Positions 1 through 9,511 of a stretch of 64,000 bases of DNA are shown here, piece by piece; positions within the stretch are counted from its first letter, which is position 1, and each line of letters starts with the position of its first letter. This DNA is from Corynebacterium minutissimum. Lineage in GTDB: Bacteria > Actinomycetota > Actinomycetes > Mycobacteriales > Mycobacteriaceae. The translations under genes and the position numbers were made by a program. Below the pieces are notes generated by a model. The model was not told where the DNA came from and did not search any database. It saw only the letters and a program-made list of their open reading frames with translations. The stretch spans positions 1 to 64,000 of the forward strand of contig NZ_LAYQ01000021.1 of assembly GCF_000988205.1 (NCBI RefSeq). Direction: 5' to 3'.

Positions 1-133
1 AATTCACCCCACTGGAGTGGTACAAGTCCATCCCCGATGCCGTGATCTCCGAGTCAATCCTCAACCGACTCGTCTCCGGCGCGAGATCATCACACTCGAA
101 GGACCAAACATGCGCCTCACCACCAACGCATAA
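1..133 (+). pseudogene. IS21-type IstB helper ATPase, C-terminal remnant
   Basis: The first 80 bases, read from base 3, give FTPLEWYKSIPDAVISESIL followed by NRLVSGA. This resembles the C-terminal end of IstB-type transposition helper ATPases (W, then a D-x-V-hydrophobic-x-E-A/S-I-L-x-R-L core). Near base 82 the frame shifts by one base, after which EIITLEGPNMRLTTNA and a stop at 131-133 complete a typical IstB ending. One missing G in the GCGAG run would repair it. The 5' part lies outside the window, so I cannot tell whether the element is otherwise intact. Family assignment rests on a short stretch only. Confidence 0.55.
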
Positions 134-143
134 CCACCAACAA

Positions 144-210
144 CGCCTGAGTGAGACACCGCTACCGGATACTCACTCAGGCGCTACCAGATACTCACCA
201 CACCGCTACC
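144..210. repeat. Repeats and inverted repeat at presumed IS end
   Basis: The 17-mer CGCTACCGGATACTCAC (160-176) recurs with one change at 182-198, and a third partial copy, CGCTACC, sits at 204-210. Overlapping them is a perfect 12-bp inverted repeat, CGCCTGAGTGAG (144-155) and CTCACTCAGGCG (172-183). Multiple short terminal repeats just past istB are characteristic of IS21-family ends, so this is probably the right end of the element whose IstB remnant precedes it. From 211 to 360 I see no gene. Confidence 0.5.
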
Positions 211-364
211 ATTTCAGTCTTCTGAACAGACATGGTCGCGGGGACTGGTTGGTCGATATGACACTGGAAACTGTGGCACTGCACCTACGCGCGAGATCGT
301 TGTGGAGCCCCCGCGCGGCGGTCCGGCTGGCTTGTAGCCCTCGGGTCTCTTTCTAGCGAAATAA

Positions 365-413
365 AAGGCCCCGGCCACCACACTCGTTGTGAGTTCGTGG
401 TGGCCGGGGCCTT
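365..413 (-). terminator. Rho-independent terminator of odhA
   Basis: A perfect 17-bp stem (365-381 with 397-413, GC-rich, 15-nt loop) is followed on the minus strand by TTTTATTTCG. It lies about 50 bases past the odhA stop codon and points the right way to end odhA transcription. Confidence 0.85.
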
Positions 414-460
414 GCTAGCTTCGCTATGCTGTGTGCCAGCGCCTTCGGCTTTAAGTGCCT

Positions 461-3400
461 TTAGATGTCGAAGGCTTCCTCCAGCAGGTTCTTCTGCTCA
501 ATCTGGTGGACCTTCGCGTTACCGGTAGCAGTCGAGGACTGCGAGCGGCGGGACACGCGGACCATCTCCGGCATGTCCGGGATGAGCTCACGCAGGTGCT
601 CGTTGTAGAACGGCCACGGGCCCTGGTTGGCCGGCTCGTCCTGTACGAAGCGAATCTGCGTTGCGTTCGGGTAGGCCTCGAAAGCCTCACGCAGGCGGTT
701 GAACGGAATCGGGTGGAGCATCTCCACGCGCACGATGGCGATGTCATCGCGGCCATCGGCTTCCTTCTTCTTGGCCAGCTCCCAGTAGAGCTTGCCGGAG
801 ACCAGCATGATGGTCTTGACCTTGTCGGTATCGCCGACCTTCTTGCCGTTAATGTCAACGAAGTTCGGGTCGTTGATGACGGACTGGAACTTCTTGACCT
901 CAGTGAAGTCCTCGACGGAGGAGGTCGCTGCCTTGTTACGCAGCATGGACTTCGGGGTGAAGACAACCAGCGGGCGCTTCATCTCACCAAGAGCCTGGCG
1001 GCGCAGCAGGTGGAAGTGGTTAGCCGGGGTAGACGGCTGGGCCACCGTCATGGAGCCCTCAGCGCACAGCTGCAGGAAACGCTCGATGCGGGCGGAGGAG
1101 TGGTCCGGGCCCTGGCCCTCGTAGCCGTGCGGCAGCAGCAGGATCAGGCTGGAGAGCTGACCCCACTTGGCCTCACCGGAGGAGACATACTCATCGATGA
1201 TGGTCTGCGCACCGTTGGCGAAGTCACCAAACTGTGCCTCCCAAGCCACGACAGCATCCGGGTTACCCACGGTGTAGCCGTACTCGAAGCCCATGCCGGC
1301 GAACTCAGTCAGAGCCGAGTTGTAGACCATGAACTTACCGCCATTGCCCTTGGACGTGGCCAGGTGTGCAACCGGGTTGTATTCCATACCCGTGTGCGGA
1401 TCGAAGGCCACGGCGTGGCGTTGGGTGAAGGTACCACGGCGGGAATCCTCACCAGCCAGGCGCACAACCTTGCCGGAGTTGGCCAGGGAGCCGAAGGCGA
1501 TGAGCTCGCCCCAGCCCCAGTCGATGCCTCCCTCGCGCGAGGTCTTCTGGCGCTCCTTGGCCACCTTGGCCACGCGCTTGTGGTACTCGAAGCCCTCTGG
1601 CGGGTTGCCGTAAGCCTCGCCAATCTCGGCGATCTCCTCGGCGGTAATGGAAGTGTCCAGACCACGGGTCAGCTCCTGGGAGGAGGTGATACCAGTCTGC
1701 TCCTTCGGGCCAGCTTCCTCTGCCTTCTTGTGGTCAGCGAAGACGGACTCCATCTGGTCGTGGAAGTCACGTGCAGCTGCCTCTGCTTCTTCGTCGGAGA
1801 GGTCACCGCGGCCGATGAGCTCTTCGGTGTAGCGCTCACGGACGGACTTGTGGTCATCGATGATGTCGTAGAGCTGCGGCTGGGTCATCGACGGGTCATC
1901 GGCCTCGTTGTGGCCGCGCAGGCGGTAGCACACCAGGTCAATGAAGACGTCCTTGCCAAAGCGGCGACGGTACTCGGTGGCCAGCTTGCCCACCCAGACA
2001 ACAGCCTCCGGGTTATCGCCGTTGACGTGGAAGACCGGGCAGTCAAAGCCCTTGGCCAGGTCGGTGGCGTAGTGGGTGGAGCGACCGGAATCCGGGGTGG
2101 TGGTGAAGCCCACCTGGTTGTTGACCACCACGTGGACGGTACCGCCGGTGGTGTAGCCGCGCAGCTGTGAAAGGTTGATGGTCTCCTGGACCACGCCCAG
2201 GCCGGTGAAGGAAGCATCGCCGTGGAGCATGATCGGCACCACGGTGTGTGCACCGGCACCCTTGTCCAGGATGTCCTGCTTGGCGCGTGCGATACCTTCC
2301 ATGACCGGGTCAACAGCCTCGAGGTGAGACGGGTTAGCGGCCAAGGTGACCTTGATTTCGCCGTCACCGAACATCTGCAGGTGCTCGCCCTCAGCGCCCA
2401 GGTGGTACTTCACGTCACCGGAGCCGCCCATCTGGCCGCCCTTGTAGTTGCCATCGAACTCGCCGAAGATATCCGCCAACGGCTTGCCCACGATGTTGAA
2501 GAGCACGTTGAGGCGGCCGCGGTGCGGCATGCCGATGACAACTTCGTCGAGGTCCTGGCCAGCGGCGGTGTCCACGATGGAATCCAGGAGGGCAATGAGG
2601 GACTCAGCACCCTCCAGGGAGAAGCGCTTCTGTCCCACGTACTTGGTCTGCAGGAAGTTCTCGAATGCCTCAGCGGCGTTGACCTTCTGCAGGATGTACT
2701 TCTGCTCGGAGTTGGTCGGCTTCGGCATACCGGCCTCAATCTGCTCCTGCAGCCAGCCGCGCTCGTCGCGGTCGAGGATGTGGGCGTACTCGGAGCCGAC
2801 CTTGAGGGTGTAGGCGGCGCGCAGGCGGCTGACCACCTCACGCAGCGTCATGGTCTCCTTGCCACCGAAACCGCCGACGTTGAAGGTGCGGTCCAGGTCC
2901 CAGATGGTCAGGCCGTGGGTAGCCAGGTCCAAGTCGCGGTGGTCCGGCCAGGGCAGGCCCGGCTGCTTCCAACCCAGCGGGTTGATGTCCGCGAGCAGGT
3001 GGCCACGGGAGCGGTAGGCCTCGATGTACTGCATAACGCGCGTGTTCTTGTCGACGCCCGTGTTGGGGACGTCGGCAGCCCAGCGGAACGGCTGGTAGGG
3101 AACGCCCATCGATTCGAAGAGCTCGTCCCAGAAGGCATCGTCCAGAATCAGCTGGCCCACGGTGCGCAGGAACTCACCAGACTCCGCGCCCTGAATGACG
3201 CGGTGGTCGTAGGTGGAGGTCAGGGTAACCAGGCGGCCGACGCCGAGGTCCGCCAAGCGGTCGGCAGAGGTACCGGCGAACTCGGCCGGGTAGTCCATGG
3301 AGCCCACACCGATGATGGAGCCGGAGCCCTTGGTCAGGCGGGCGATGGAGTGGCGGGTGCCGATGCCGCCCGGGTTGGTCAGGTTGATGGTGACGCCGGA

Positions 3401-4201
3401 GAAGTCATCCATCGTCAGCTTGTTCTTGCGGGAGCGGTCAACGATGTCCTGGTAGGCATCGATGAACTCGGAGAAGGTCTTGTTCTCCGCTTCCTTGATG
3501 GCAGCGACGACGAGGGCGCGGGAGCCATCCTTCTGCGGAAGGTCGATGGCCAGACCCAGGTTGACGTGCTCCGGCTGGACGACGGTGGGCTTGCCGTCCT
3601 GCAGCTCGTAGCGCACGTTCATATCCGGGTGGATCTGCACGGCCTTGACCAGCGCGTAGCCTAGGATGTGGGTGAAGGAGATCTTGCCGCCGCGGGTGCG
3701 CTTGAGGTGATCGTTGATCATCGCGCGGTTTTCCCACATGAGCTTGACCGGGATATCGCGCACCGTGGTAGCGGTGGGGATCTCCAGGGACTCGTCCATG
3801 TTCTTGGCGATTGCCTTGAACATGCCCTTGAGTACGCGGGAGCCCGGCTCCGGTGCTTCCTTGATGCGGTCCAGCGGGGACTCAGACTTCTTCGCCGTCT
3901 TCTTCGCAGCCTTCTCGGCGGCGGGAGCCTTGGAATCGCTCGGTGCCTTAGCACTCGGAGCAGCGGAAGACTTCTCCGCAGCCTGGGCCTTCTTCGGCGC
4001 GGCCTGTGCCGCGCTCTTCTTCTGGGTGGGGGTGCTGGATTGAGCGTTCGCAGCCTTGGACTGTGCGGCCGACTTCGGTGCCCCGTTGGCCTCAAAGTAC
4101 TCGCGCCACTCCTTGTCTACGGAGTTCGGGTCCTTGGAGTACTGCTGAAACTGTTCGTCAATCAGCCACGCATTCGGGCCATAGATGCTCGAGTTGCTCA
4201 C
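461..4201 (-). CDS. odhA: 2-oxoglutarate dehydrogenase, fused E2-E1 subunit OdhA
   Basis: TCA-cycle enzyme that decarboxylates 2-oxoglutarate with thiamine diphosphate and carries the succinyltransferase domain on the same chain, the arrangement typical of Corynebacteriales. The 1246 residues divide into an N-terminal segment (1-40), an Ala/Lys/Pro linker (41-105), an acyltransferase domain (about 106-355, with the catalytic TYDHRVIQG near residue 332), and the E1 part (GMPHRGRLNVLFN near 560, ThDP-binding HGDASFTGLG near 660). There is no lipoyl domain, as expected because this family borrows lipoyl groups from the pyruvate dehydrogenase E2. Start is GTG at 4201, preceded by AAAGAGG. In relatives the E1 activity is inhibited by the FHA protein OdhI/GarA. 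Length matches the family. Confidence 0.97.
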   Translation of the reverse strand: MSNSSIYGPNAWLIDEQFQQYSKDPNSVDKEWREYFEANGAPKSAAQSKAANAQSSTPTQKKSAAQAAPKKAQAAEKSSAAPSAKAPSDSKAPAAEKAAKKTAKKSESPLDRIKEAPEPGSRVLKGMFKAIAKNMDESLEIPTATTVRDIPVKLMWENRAMINDHLKRTRGGKISFTHILGYALVKAVQIHPDMNVRYELQDGKPTVVQPEHVNLGLAIDLPQKDGSRALVVAAIKEAENKTFSEFIDAYQDIVDRSRKNKLTMDDFSGVTINLTNPGGIGTRHSIARLTKGSGSIIGVGSMDYPAEFAGTSADRLADLGVGRLVTLTSTYDHRVIQGAESGEFLRTVGQLILDDAFWDELFESMGVPYQPFRWAADVPNTGVDKNTRVMQYIEAYRSRGHLLADINPLGWKQPGLPWPDHRDLDLATHGLTIWDLDRTFNVGGFGGKETMTLREVVSRLRAAYTLKVGSEYAHILDRDERGWLQEQIEAGMPKPTNSEQKYILQKVNAAEAFENFLQTKYVGQKRFSLEGAESLIALLDSIVDTAAGQDLDEVVIGMPHRGRLNVLFNIVGKPLADIFGEFDGNYKGGQMGGSGDVKYHLGAEGEHLQMFGDGEIKVTLAANPSHLEAVDPVMEGIARAKQDILDKGAGAHTVVPIMLHGDASFTGLGVVQETINLSQLRGYTTGGTVHVVVNNQVGFTTTPDSGRSTHYATDLAKGFDCPVFHVNGDNPEAVVWVGKLATEYRRRFGKDVFIDLVCYRLRGHNEADDPSMTQPQLYDIIDDHKSVRERYTEELIGRGDLSDEEAEAAARDFHDQMESVFADHKKAEEAGPKEQTGITSSQELTRGLDTSITAEEIAEIGEAYGNPPEGFEYHKRVAKVAKERQKTSREGGIDWGWGELIAFGSLANSGKVVRLAGEDSRRGTFTQRHAVAFDPHTGMEYNPVAHLATSKGNGGKFMVYNSALTEFAGMGFEYGYTVGNPDAVVAWEAQFGDFANGAQTIIDEYVSSGEAKWGQLSSLILLLPHGYEGQGPDHSSARIERFLQLCAEGSMTVAQPSTPANHFHLLRRQALGEMKRPLVVFTPKSMLRNKAATSSVEDFTEVKKFQSVINDPNFVDINGKKVGDTDKVKTIMLVSGKLYWELAKKKEADGRDDIAIVRVEMLHPIPFNRLREAFEAYPNATQIRFVQDEPANQGPWPFYNEHLRELIPDMPEMVRVSRRSQSSTATGNAKVHQIEQKNLLEEAFDI

Positions 4202-4354
4202 GGCAGATGCTCGCCTCTTTCTGTGCTTCTAAGTTTGTCTTTGTTCGACTCTAGTAGGCCAATCCACGGGTGCGAAAGGCACCCCGAAAAGTGTCTCCCC
4301 TTATGATACGGCCCTTGTAAGTTTGCTCACTACCCTGGGCGGGTTTCGCCCCTT

Positions 4355-5122
4355 TTATTCCCCCTGCAGGGGGGAGAGCTGGGTGCCCGCATGGTTGATC
4401 ACTTGGCGTCCCAATTTACGGTTGGCGGTCGTTCCCAGCACCGCGCCCACACCCATCGGCAGCAGCTTGGACACCCATGCCCACTTGAGCTTCTTGGTGG
4501 CCTGCCTCATGAATAGCTTGGTCAAGCGGCCGTTGAGGCCGCTAAGGGTGGGGCCGGAGAATCGCGAGAGGGTAGCTGCGGAGGTGACGCCGGACAGCGA
4601 GGTTGCATCACCCACAAAGGTATCGACCAACGCGCTGCCTTGGGAGCCGGTGAGCACCACCAAGACCAGCGCGCGGCGGCGCTCCTTATCCCGGATGTTG
4701 TCACCGCGCAGGTGCGCGGAGGCGAGAATGTACCAGGCGGCGGCTTCAAGGAAGACCAGGGATTCCGCGCCGATAGTGGCTGCGCCGGTGACCAGGCCGA
4801 TGCCAGGGATAGCCGCGGAGGCACCCGCGGCAGCACCGGTACCGGTGATGATGTTCATGAAATGCTTGTCAATGAGCTCTTGCAGCTCCGCAGGGCTGGC
4901 GTCGGGGTTGCGCTTCTTTAGGCCCTCGACATAGTTGATGATGACGGAGGACTGGACGGAGACGACTTTGTCGATGGCCGCCAGGAATCCCTTGGTGATG
5001 CGGTTGGCCTCATCCACCTCCAAGGTTCCCACAGCCTCTGCGGAGCCGGCCTGATCGACCGATGCATCCCGGCGACTAATGTCCTTGCCCTCTTTCTCCT
5101 TGTTAAAGACCTTGTCCAACAT
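4355..5122 (-). CDS. EcsC-like membrane-associated protein
   Basis: A 255-residue protein of unknown function resembling EcsC-family proteins. It has a charged N-terminus, a Gly/Ala-rich hydrophobic stretch (about 88-125, TGTGAAAGASAAIPGIGLV onward) and a second hydrophobic region near 215-230, which suggest membrane association rather than a classic transporter. The start ATG at 5122 follows AGGTGAG at good spacing. It is co-directional with odhA but 153 bases upstream of it, so a shared operon is uncertain. The spacer holds a small GC-rich dyad near 4340-4356 but no clear T-tract. Confidence 0.6.
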   Translation of the reverse strand: MLDKVFNKEKEGKDISRRDASVDQAGSAEAVGTLEVDEANRITKGFLAAIDKVVSVQSSVIINYVEGLKKRNPDASPAELQELIDKHFMNIITGTGAAAGASAAIPGIGLVTGAATIGAESLVFLEAAAWYILASAHLRGDNIRDKERRRALVLVVLTGSQGSALVDTFVGDATSLSGVTSAATLSRFSGPTLSGLNGRLTKLFMRQATKKLKWAWVSKLLPMGVGAVLGTTANRKLGRQVINHAGTQLSPLQGE

Positions 5123-5237
5123 TGTCTCACCTAACTTTTTAACTAAATCTGATTGTGAATCTGAACTGTATGTTTACCACCGTATCGAAAAAGCTTTATC
5201 CAGCGCGCTAGCAGGGTGGCGCACTAGGGTATGAGAC

Positions 5238-6977
5238 ATGAGCGAGTTTGAGCCTTTCCCTCCGCGTGAGGTCAGCGCGGCTGCGGCGCGCTTGCTTGCA
5301 GATTCCCTCCACGCCCGTGCCCTCGCCGCACAGGAGGCGGCACGCACCGCGCTTGCCGACGATCTCACGGTGCTCACCACCGGCGGCTGGGTACGAGGTT
5401 GCATCGAGGAAGAGTTGCGCACGGACCGCCCACTCAGCGCTCCTGTCCGCTCGTGGCGCGGTATCCCTTTTGGCGCAGATACCTCGGGTGCCAACCGTTT
5501 CAGGGAACCGCGGCCAGTCCCGGCGTGGGAAGGAATCCGGGATTGCCGCGAGTTCGGGCACGTGGCCCCGCAGCCGGTGTACTCCTGGACCGACCGCATC
5601 GAGGGTGCAGAAGATTGCCTGACCCTTGATATTGTCCGCCCACACCGTACAGGTCCTTCGGAAAGTTTGGCAGGCTCTGGAGCTTCGGCGGATTCCACGG
5701 CAGGGGAAAAGTTGCCCGTCGTGGTGTATTTGCATGGTGGCAGTTTCATTGTGGGTTCCTCCCACATGCTGATGCTGCGCGGCTTCGAGTTCGCAGCCCA
5801 GATGGACGTTGTTTATGTTTCGGTGAATTTCCGTTTAGGCGCCTTGGGCTACCTCGATGTCCGCAGTCTTGGCGGTGAGGCCTGTGCCAACCCGGCTGTG
5901 GCGGATCAAGTCTTAGCGCTGGAATGGGTACGCGAAAATATCGCGGCCTTCGGCGGGGACCCAGACAACGTGACGCTTATGGGTGAATCCGCCGGCGGCG
6001 CGGCCGTCCTCACTCTCATGGCGGTGCCGCGTGCAGAAGGGCTTTTTCACCGCGCGATTGCGCAGTCGCCGCCGATCGGCATGATTCATTCACGAGCGCA
6101 GTCGGTGTTTTGGGCCCGCGAGCTGGTTCACAAGATGGCCTTGCCGCGCGATACCACAGCTGATGATCTGCGCTGCGAGGACTTCGCGGACCTAGTGCGC
6201 TCTGGCCAGTCCATGATGTGGCGCGCGGGCGAGTTGCTGTACCTGAATTCCTGCTATGCGCCGACTGTCGACGGCGACCTTATTCCGCAACATCCCATCG
6301 AAGCCTTTGAGGACGGCAACCAACACCCGGTGCCGCTGCTGGTGGGAACCAACTCCGGTGAGGCCAGCTTTGGAAAGTTTCTCTTCCAACGCCAGAGCGC
6401 CCGGGAGCGCGCGGCCCTGCGGCTGCTCGCTTCTTTTGATCCGGAGAGCGCACCGGATGTCATCGCGGCATACGGCGGTGCGGTCTCCCGCCGCGACTTT
6501 GGGGACTTGCTGACCGACGCCCTCTTTTGGGCCCCTACTGTCCGCGTGGCCTCCGAACACGCACGGCGCTTCCCGACGTGGATGTACCGCTTCGACTTCG
6601 CACCGGCGGCACTGCGCTGGTTGGGTTTGGGGGCGATGCACTCGATGGAGCTTTCCAATATCTTTGGCGATCCAAGGGCATCGCGTGTTTCCTTCCTGAA
6701 CAGCATTGCCAAGCCTTCCGAGATGGAGGACGTGACCGAGGCCATGCAGGCGCAGTGGGGCGAGTTCATTCGGGGCGGCGCGCCTCTAGACAACTGGCCG
6801 CAATACCGCGCGCCGCAGCGCTCGACCATGGTTTTCGATGTGGAGCCGCGCGTGGAGGAGGCGCCGATGGAGGGACGTCGTCAAGCATGGGAGGCCTATG
6901 ACATGTTGGAGTGGGGTACTGGGCGCCCGGAGATTCTGAAGGAACTGGGATTCCTGCTCGATGAGGAGAGCTATTGA
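5238..6977 (+). CDS. Type B carboxylesterase
   Basis: An alpha/beta hydrolase of 579 residues, the usual length of the carboxylesterase/para-nitrobenzyl esterase family. The nucleophile elbow GESAGG puts the catalytic serine at residue 251; the oxyanion-hole HGGSFIVGS lies upstream, and the HSMELSNIFG near residue 470 provides the likely catalytic histidine. No signal peptide is seen, so it is probably cytoplasmic. It hydrolyses carboxylic esters; the natural substrate cannot be read from sequence. It stands alone between a divergent gene and a co-directional unknown gene. Confidence 0.9.
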   Translation: MSEFEPFPPREVSAAAARLLADSLHARALAAQEAARTALADDLTVLTTGGWVRGCIEEELRTDRPLSAPVRSWRGIPFGADTSGANRFREPRPVPAWEGIRDCREFGHVAPQPVYSWTDRIEGAEDCLTLDIVRPHRTGPSESLAGSGASADSTAGEKLPVVVYLHGGSFIVGSSHMLMLRGFEFAAQMDVVYVSVNFRLGALGYLDVRSLGGEACANPAVADQVLALEWVRENIAAFGGDPDNVTLMGESAGGAAVLTLMAVPRAEGLFHRAIAQSPPIGMIHSRAQSVFWARELVHKMALPRDTTADDLRCEDFADLVRSGQSMMWRAGELLYLNSCYAPTVDGDLIPQHPIEAFEDGNQHPVPLLVGTNSGEASFGKFLFQRQSARERAALRLLASFDPESAPDVIAAYGGAVSRRDFGDLLTDALFWAPTVRVASEHARRFPTWMYRFDFAPAALRWLGLGAMHSMELSNIFGDPRASRVSFLNSIAKPSEMEDVTEAMQAQWGEFIRGGAPLDNWPQYRAPQRSTMVFDVEPRVEEAPMEGRRQAWEAYDMLEWGTGRPEILKELGFLLDEESY

Positions 6978-7053
6978 CGAGGATCGCAGGTAAGATGTGT
7001 GGGGCCTTGGCAGCAGCCCGGGTGAGACTCCCACATGGACGGATGTTAATCAC

Positions 7054-7932
7054 ATGAGCTTTTTTGAAGATATCGCCTCTGCGCTGGACGGGGAGGGCAT
7101 TGAGTCCCGCGTCAACGACGATGTGATGTTCGTGCCCATCACCTCCGATTTGGAAATCCAGTTTGTGGAAATTGACCCCATCCTGCCGGCGGCCAACGTC
7201 TACATTGCCGCAGCCGATGTGGATGAAGATGATGAAGACTTCGAGGCAGTTTTAGTTTCCGTGGCGTTCTCCGTGGAGGATGCAGTCGAGGCTGTATCGC
7301 GCCACATCGCTACCGACCAGGTGGTGACGGTGCTGCGTGACCTGCTGGAGGGCACCGATGAACGCATCGCTGAGTTGGAGTTTCTCCAGGATGAGTTCAA
7401 CCCGAACCTGGTCGTGGCTGAGGTGGCCAACGACTCGGAGCTGCGCGTGCTCGTGGAAACTATCGACGGTGTCCCGAGCGCGATCGTGCGTTTCCTCTCC
7501 TTCGACTTCGATGAGGAAGAGCTCGATGAGCTGGAGGATGAGGCGATCAGCAAGCTCTGGGAAATCGATACCCCGGAGGACATCAGCGAGGAAGAGCGCG
7601 TTGCCATCTTCGGTGATGCGGACGACGAAGACGGCGGGCTAGCCCCCATCATTGAGGTTCCCGCCGAGGCCCTTGAACTGGGGACTTATACCGACTTCGA
7701 CCGTCTCTTCGACGTGCTGAGCCTGGTTTCTGATCAAGCCTTAGATTGGGAAGCACAGCTGGTGAGCATCGATGACGATGACTTCGACGAGCCTGAGGTC
7801 TATGACATCTTCGGCGCCGATGATGAGGACGATGATGACGTTCTCTTCGACGACGATGATGACGAAGACGATGATGATTACGACGAGGACGGAGCAGAAG
7901 TCGCCGATAGCGACGGTGACTCCGAGGACTAA
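7054..7932 (+). CDS. Conserved actinobacterial protein with polyacidic tail
   Basis: A 292-residue protein beginning MSFFEDIASALDGEGIESR. I prefer ATG 7054 to the in-frame upstream start at 6997 because the added 19 residues look non-conserved in character. The body is acidic, with an alternating alpha/beta pattern like the YbjN/SseB type of small bacterial domain, and may hold two related halves (around 1-110 and 115-250). The last 45 residues are almost all Asp/Glu. No catalytic motif or membrane segment is visible. Function unknown; the extreme acidic tail suggests binding to a basic partner, but that is inference. Confidence 0.65.
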   Translation: MSFFEDIASALDGEGIESRVNDDVMFVPITSDLEIQFVEIDPILPAANVYIAAADVDEDDEDFEAVLVSVAFSVEDAVEAVSRHIATDQVVTVLRDLLEGTDERIAELEFLQDEFNPNLVVAEVANDSELRVLVETIDGVPSAIVRFLSFDFDEEELDELEDEAISKLWEIDTPEDISEEERVAIFGDADDEDGGLAPIIEVPAEALELGTYTDFDRLFDVLSLVSDQALDWEAQLVSIDDDDFDEPEVYDIFGADDEDDDDVLFDDDDDEDDDDYDEDGAEVADSDGDSED

Positions 7933-7994
7933 AAGCTCCCAGGGTAGGGTAGGTGCGTACTTTTCCCTACGTTAATGAGGAGCAACCAAAACAC

Positions 7995-8845
7995 ATGCCG
8001 GACAAGAAGGCATCGCGGAGCCAACACCTGTGTGTTGGCTCCGCCCTAGTGTGTGCGGCTCTGGCTTGGGTCCTGTCGCTGAATTCGAACTACGGTAGCG
8101 GGGACTATGTTTTTGGCTCCGTCCTCTCCATCAGTGTGTGGTGTCTGACACTGCTCGGCGCCGTTCTTTTCCTTGCCGCACAATGGCGTTCTTTAGGCCA
8201 TCACGCATTGCTTAACCCGTTGCTGGCGGTGGTAGTGAACCTTGTGCTGTCCTCGTTGATTTTTAACGTGAGCGTTCCCTTGTACTTGGACATGATGGGC
8301 ACGGCATTCGTGGCAATTGTCTACGGACCCGTCTTGGGAATGGGCACGGCGCTTTTGACTGCGTGCTTGGCCAGCATCAACAACCCGCTGCTTTTGGTGT
8401 ACCTACCGGTGGCCCTGGTGGTGGCCTACTTATTCGGCTGGCTGGCGCGCGTGGTGCCTTTAAGCGGATGATGGTCATGATGCTCGCCGGCGCTGGTGTG
8501 GGAGTAGTTGCTGGGCTGTTGACCACGATGTGTACCTTGCTCTTGCCCGGTGAGTATGGACAAAGCGGACCCAGCAAGCTCATGGCCCTGTGGGAGCTAA
8601 TTTTGCATGACGGACGCCTGGCAGTTCTCATGCAGAGTCTGAGCTCCGACGTGATTGATAAGACGCTCACGACTCTGGTGGTTTGCGCAGCCATCCGCTT
8701 CGCACCGAAACCGCTTCTCTGTCTTTATGACTACCCGGAGACTCGCCCGTCCCGTGCTCGCGTCTTAACGGAGGACAGGTTCACGCTTTATCTTGAACAA
8801 GATCCGCCTCGCAACCTCTTAGAGCGAGTTCAGCGCTACTTCTAA
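7995..8845 (+). pseudogene. ECF transporter S component, frame broken once
   Basis: Two abutting frames make one membrane protein. The first (7995-8471) has five hydrophobic segments including LDMMGTAFVAIVYGPVLGMG, typical of S components of energy-coupling factor vitamin importers. The second (8468-8845) supplies MMVMMLAGAGVGVVAGLL and the conserved late DVIDKTLTTLVV segment. Adding one base near 8452 fuses them as GWLARVGAFKRMMVMM, giving about 283 residues. The start ATG 7995 follows GAGGAG. Substrate is unknown and no A or T component lies nearby, so it would depend on a shared ECF module elsewhere. It could instead be two overlapping genes (ATGA overlap), but the continuity of the fold argues against that. 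Confidence 0.6.
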
Positions 8846-8895
8846 GTGGAGTCGCAGTCCCGCCTACTCAGGTCGATACCTGAATAGAAAGGGCA

Positions 8896-9417
8896 TTAAG
8901 CGGCCTCGCTGAAACCTTCAAAGAGGGAAAGCGGTGAATGCACCGGGGTATAGGTGCTATCCACCAGCCACACAAACGTTGCCGCACTGCTGCTGGAAAT
9001 CTCATGAACTGCGGAGACAAGCTCCTCTGGGACCAATGCCCGCACCCACGCCTCCGCCAGTGAAGGGGCGACGGGACGTCCGGCCGGATCGGTGATACGC
9101 ACCGTGATGAGGTAGGCGGGCACGCGCCTTTCGCCATAGCCCAATACGCGGGCCTTTGCCCGCTCACCTACGCGGTGACGCGAGACAGTAAAGGTCAGCG
9201 GTAGTGATTCGCCGCCTTGTATATCCACTGGTGGCAACACCTTGGACGGTGGGCGCCACTGCGGAGTGGGCCGCGCGAGCGATCGCGGATGGCGGATGAT
9301 GCTTTCAATGGAGCGAAGAGTTTCATGGTGGTGGTAGAGGATCTCCGTGGTCAGCTCACCGGGGCTGAGCGTGGACGGGGACTGAACGGACTGGTGAATG
9401 CTGCTGTAATTCTTCAT
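8896..9417 (-). CDS. Hypothetical protein, possible SOS gene
   Basis: A 173-residue protein beginning MKNYSSIHQSVQSPSTLSPG. It has no signal peptide, no membrane segment and no motif I recognise; the middle (LPLTFTVSRHRVGERAKARV onward) looks beta-rich. I choose ATG 9417 rather than the upstream in-frame start at 9447, which would sit closer to the LexA box at 9462-9477. It is divergent from the MFS gene, and the box between them could control either. Function unknown. Confidence 0.6.
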   Translation of the reverse strand: MKNYSSIHQSVQSPSTLSPGELTTEILYHHHETLRSIESIIRHPRSLARPTPQWRPPSKVLPPVDIQGGESLPLTFTVSRHRVGERAKARVLGYGERRVPAYLITVRITDPAGRPVAPSLAEAWVRALVPEELVSAVHEISSSSAATFVWLVDSTYTPVHSPLSLFEGFSEAA

Positions 9418-9461
9418 GGCGCACACACTAGATGCCTGTGAGGACATTCCACGTCAAAGTG

Positions 9462-9477
9462 TCGAACTATTGTTCGA
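9462..9477. promoter_or_regulatory. LexA (SOS) box
   Basis: TCGAACTATTGTTCGA is a perfect 6-bp inverted repeat with a 4-base spacer, matching the actinobacterial SOS box core TCGAAC-N4-GTTCGA. It lies 35 bases upstream of the MFS start (9512) and 45 upstream of the divergent start (9417), in the only short promoter region available to both. Confidence 0.8.
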
Positions 9478-9511
9478 CGATTTGACGTCGTGGGCTAGAG
9501 TGAGTGGCGAT

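Noticed and set aside
455-2170. 571-residue plus-strand frame opposite odhA
   Set aside because: It is the codon-phase shadow of odhA, with repeated Val/Leu/Gly/Asp composition and no motif.
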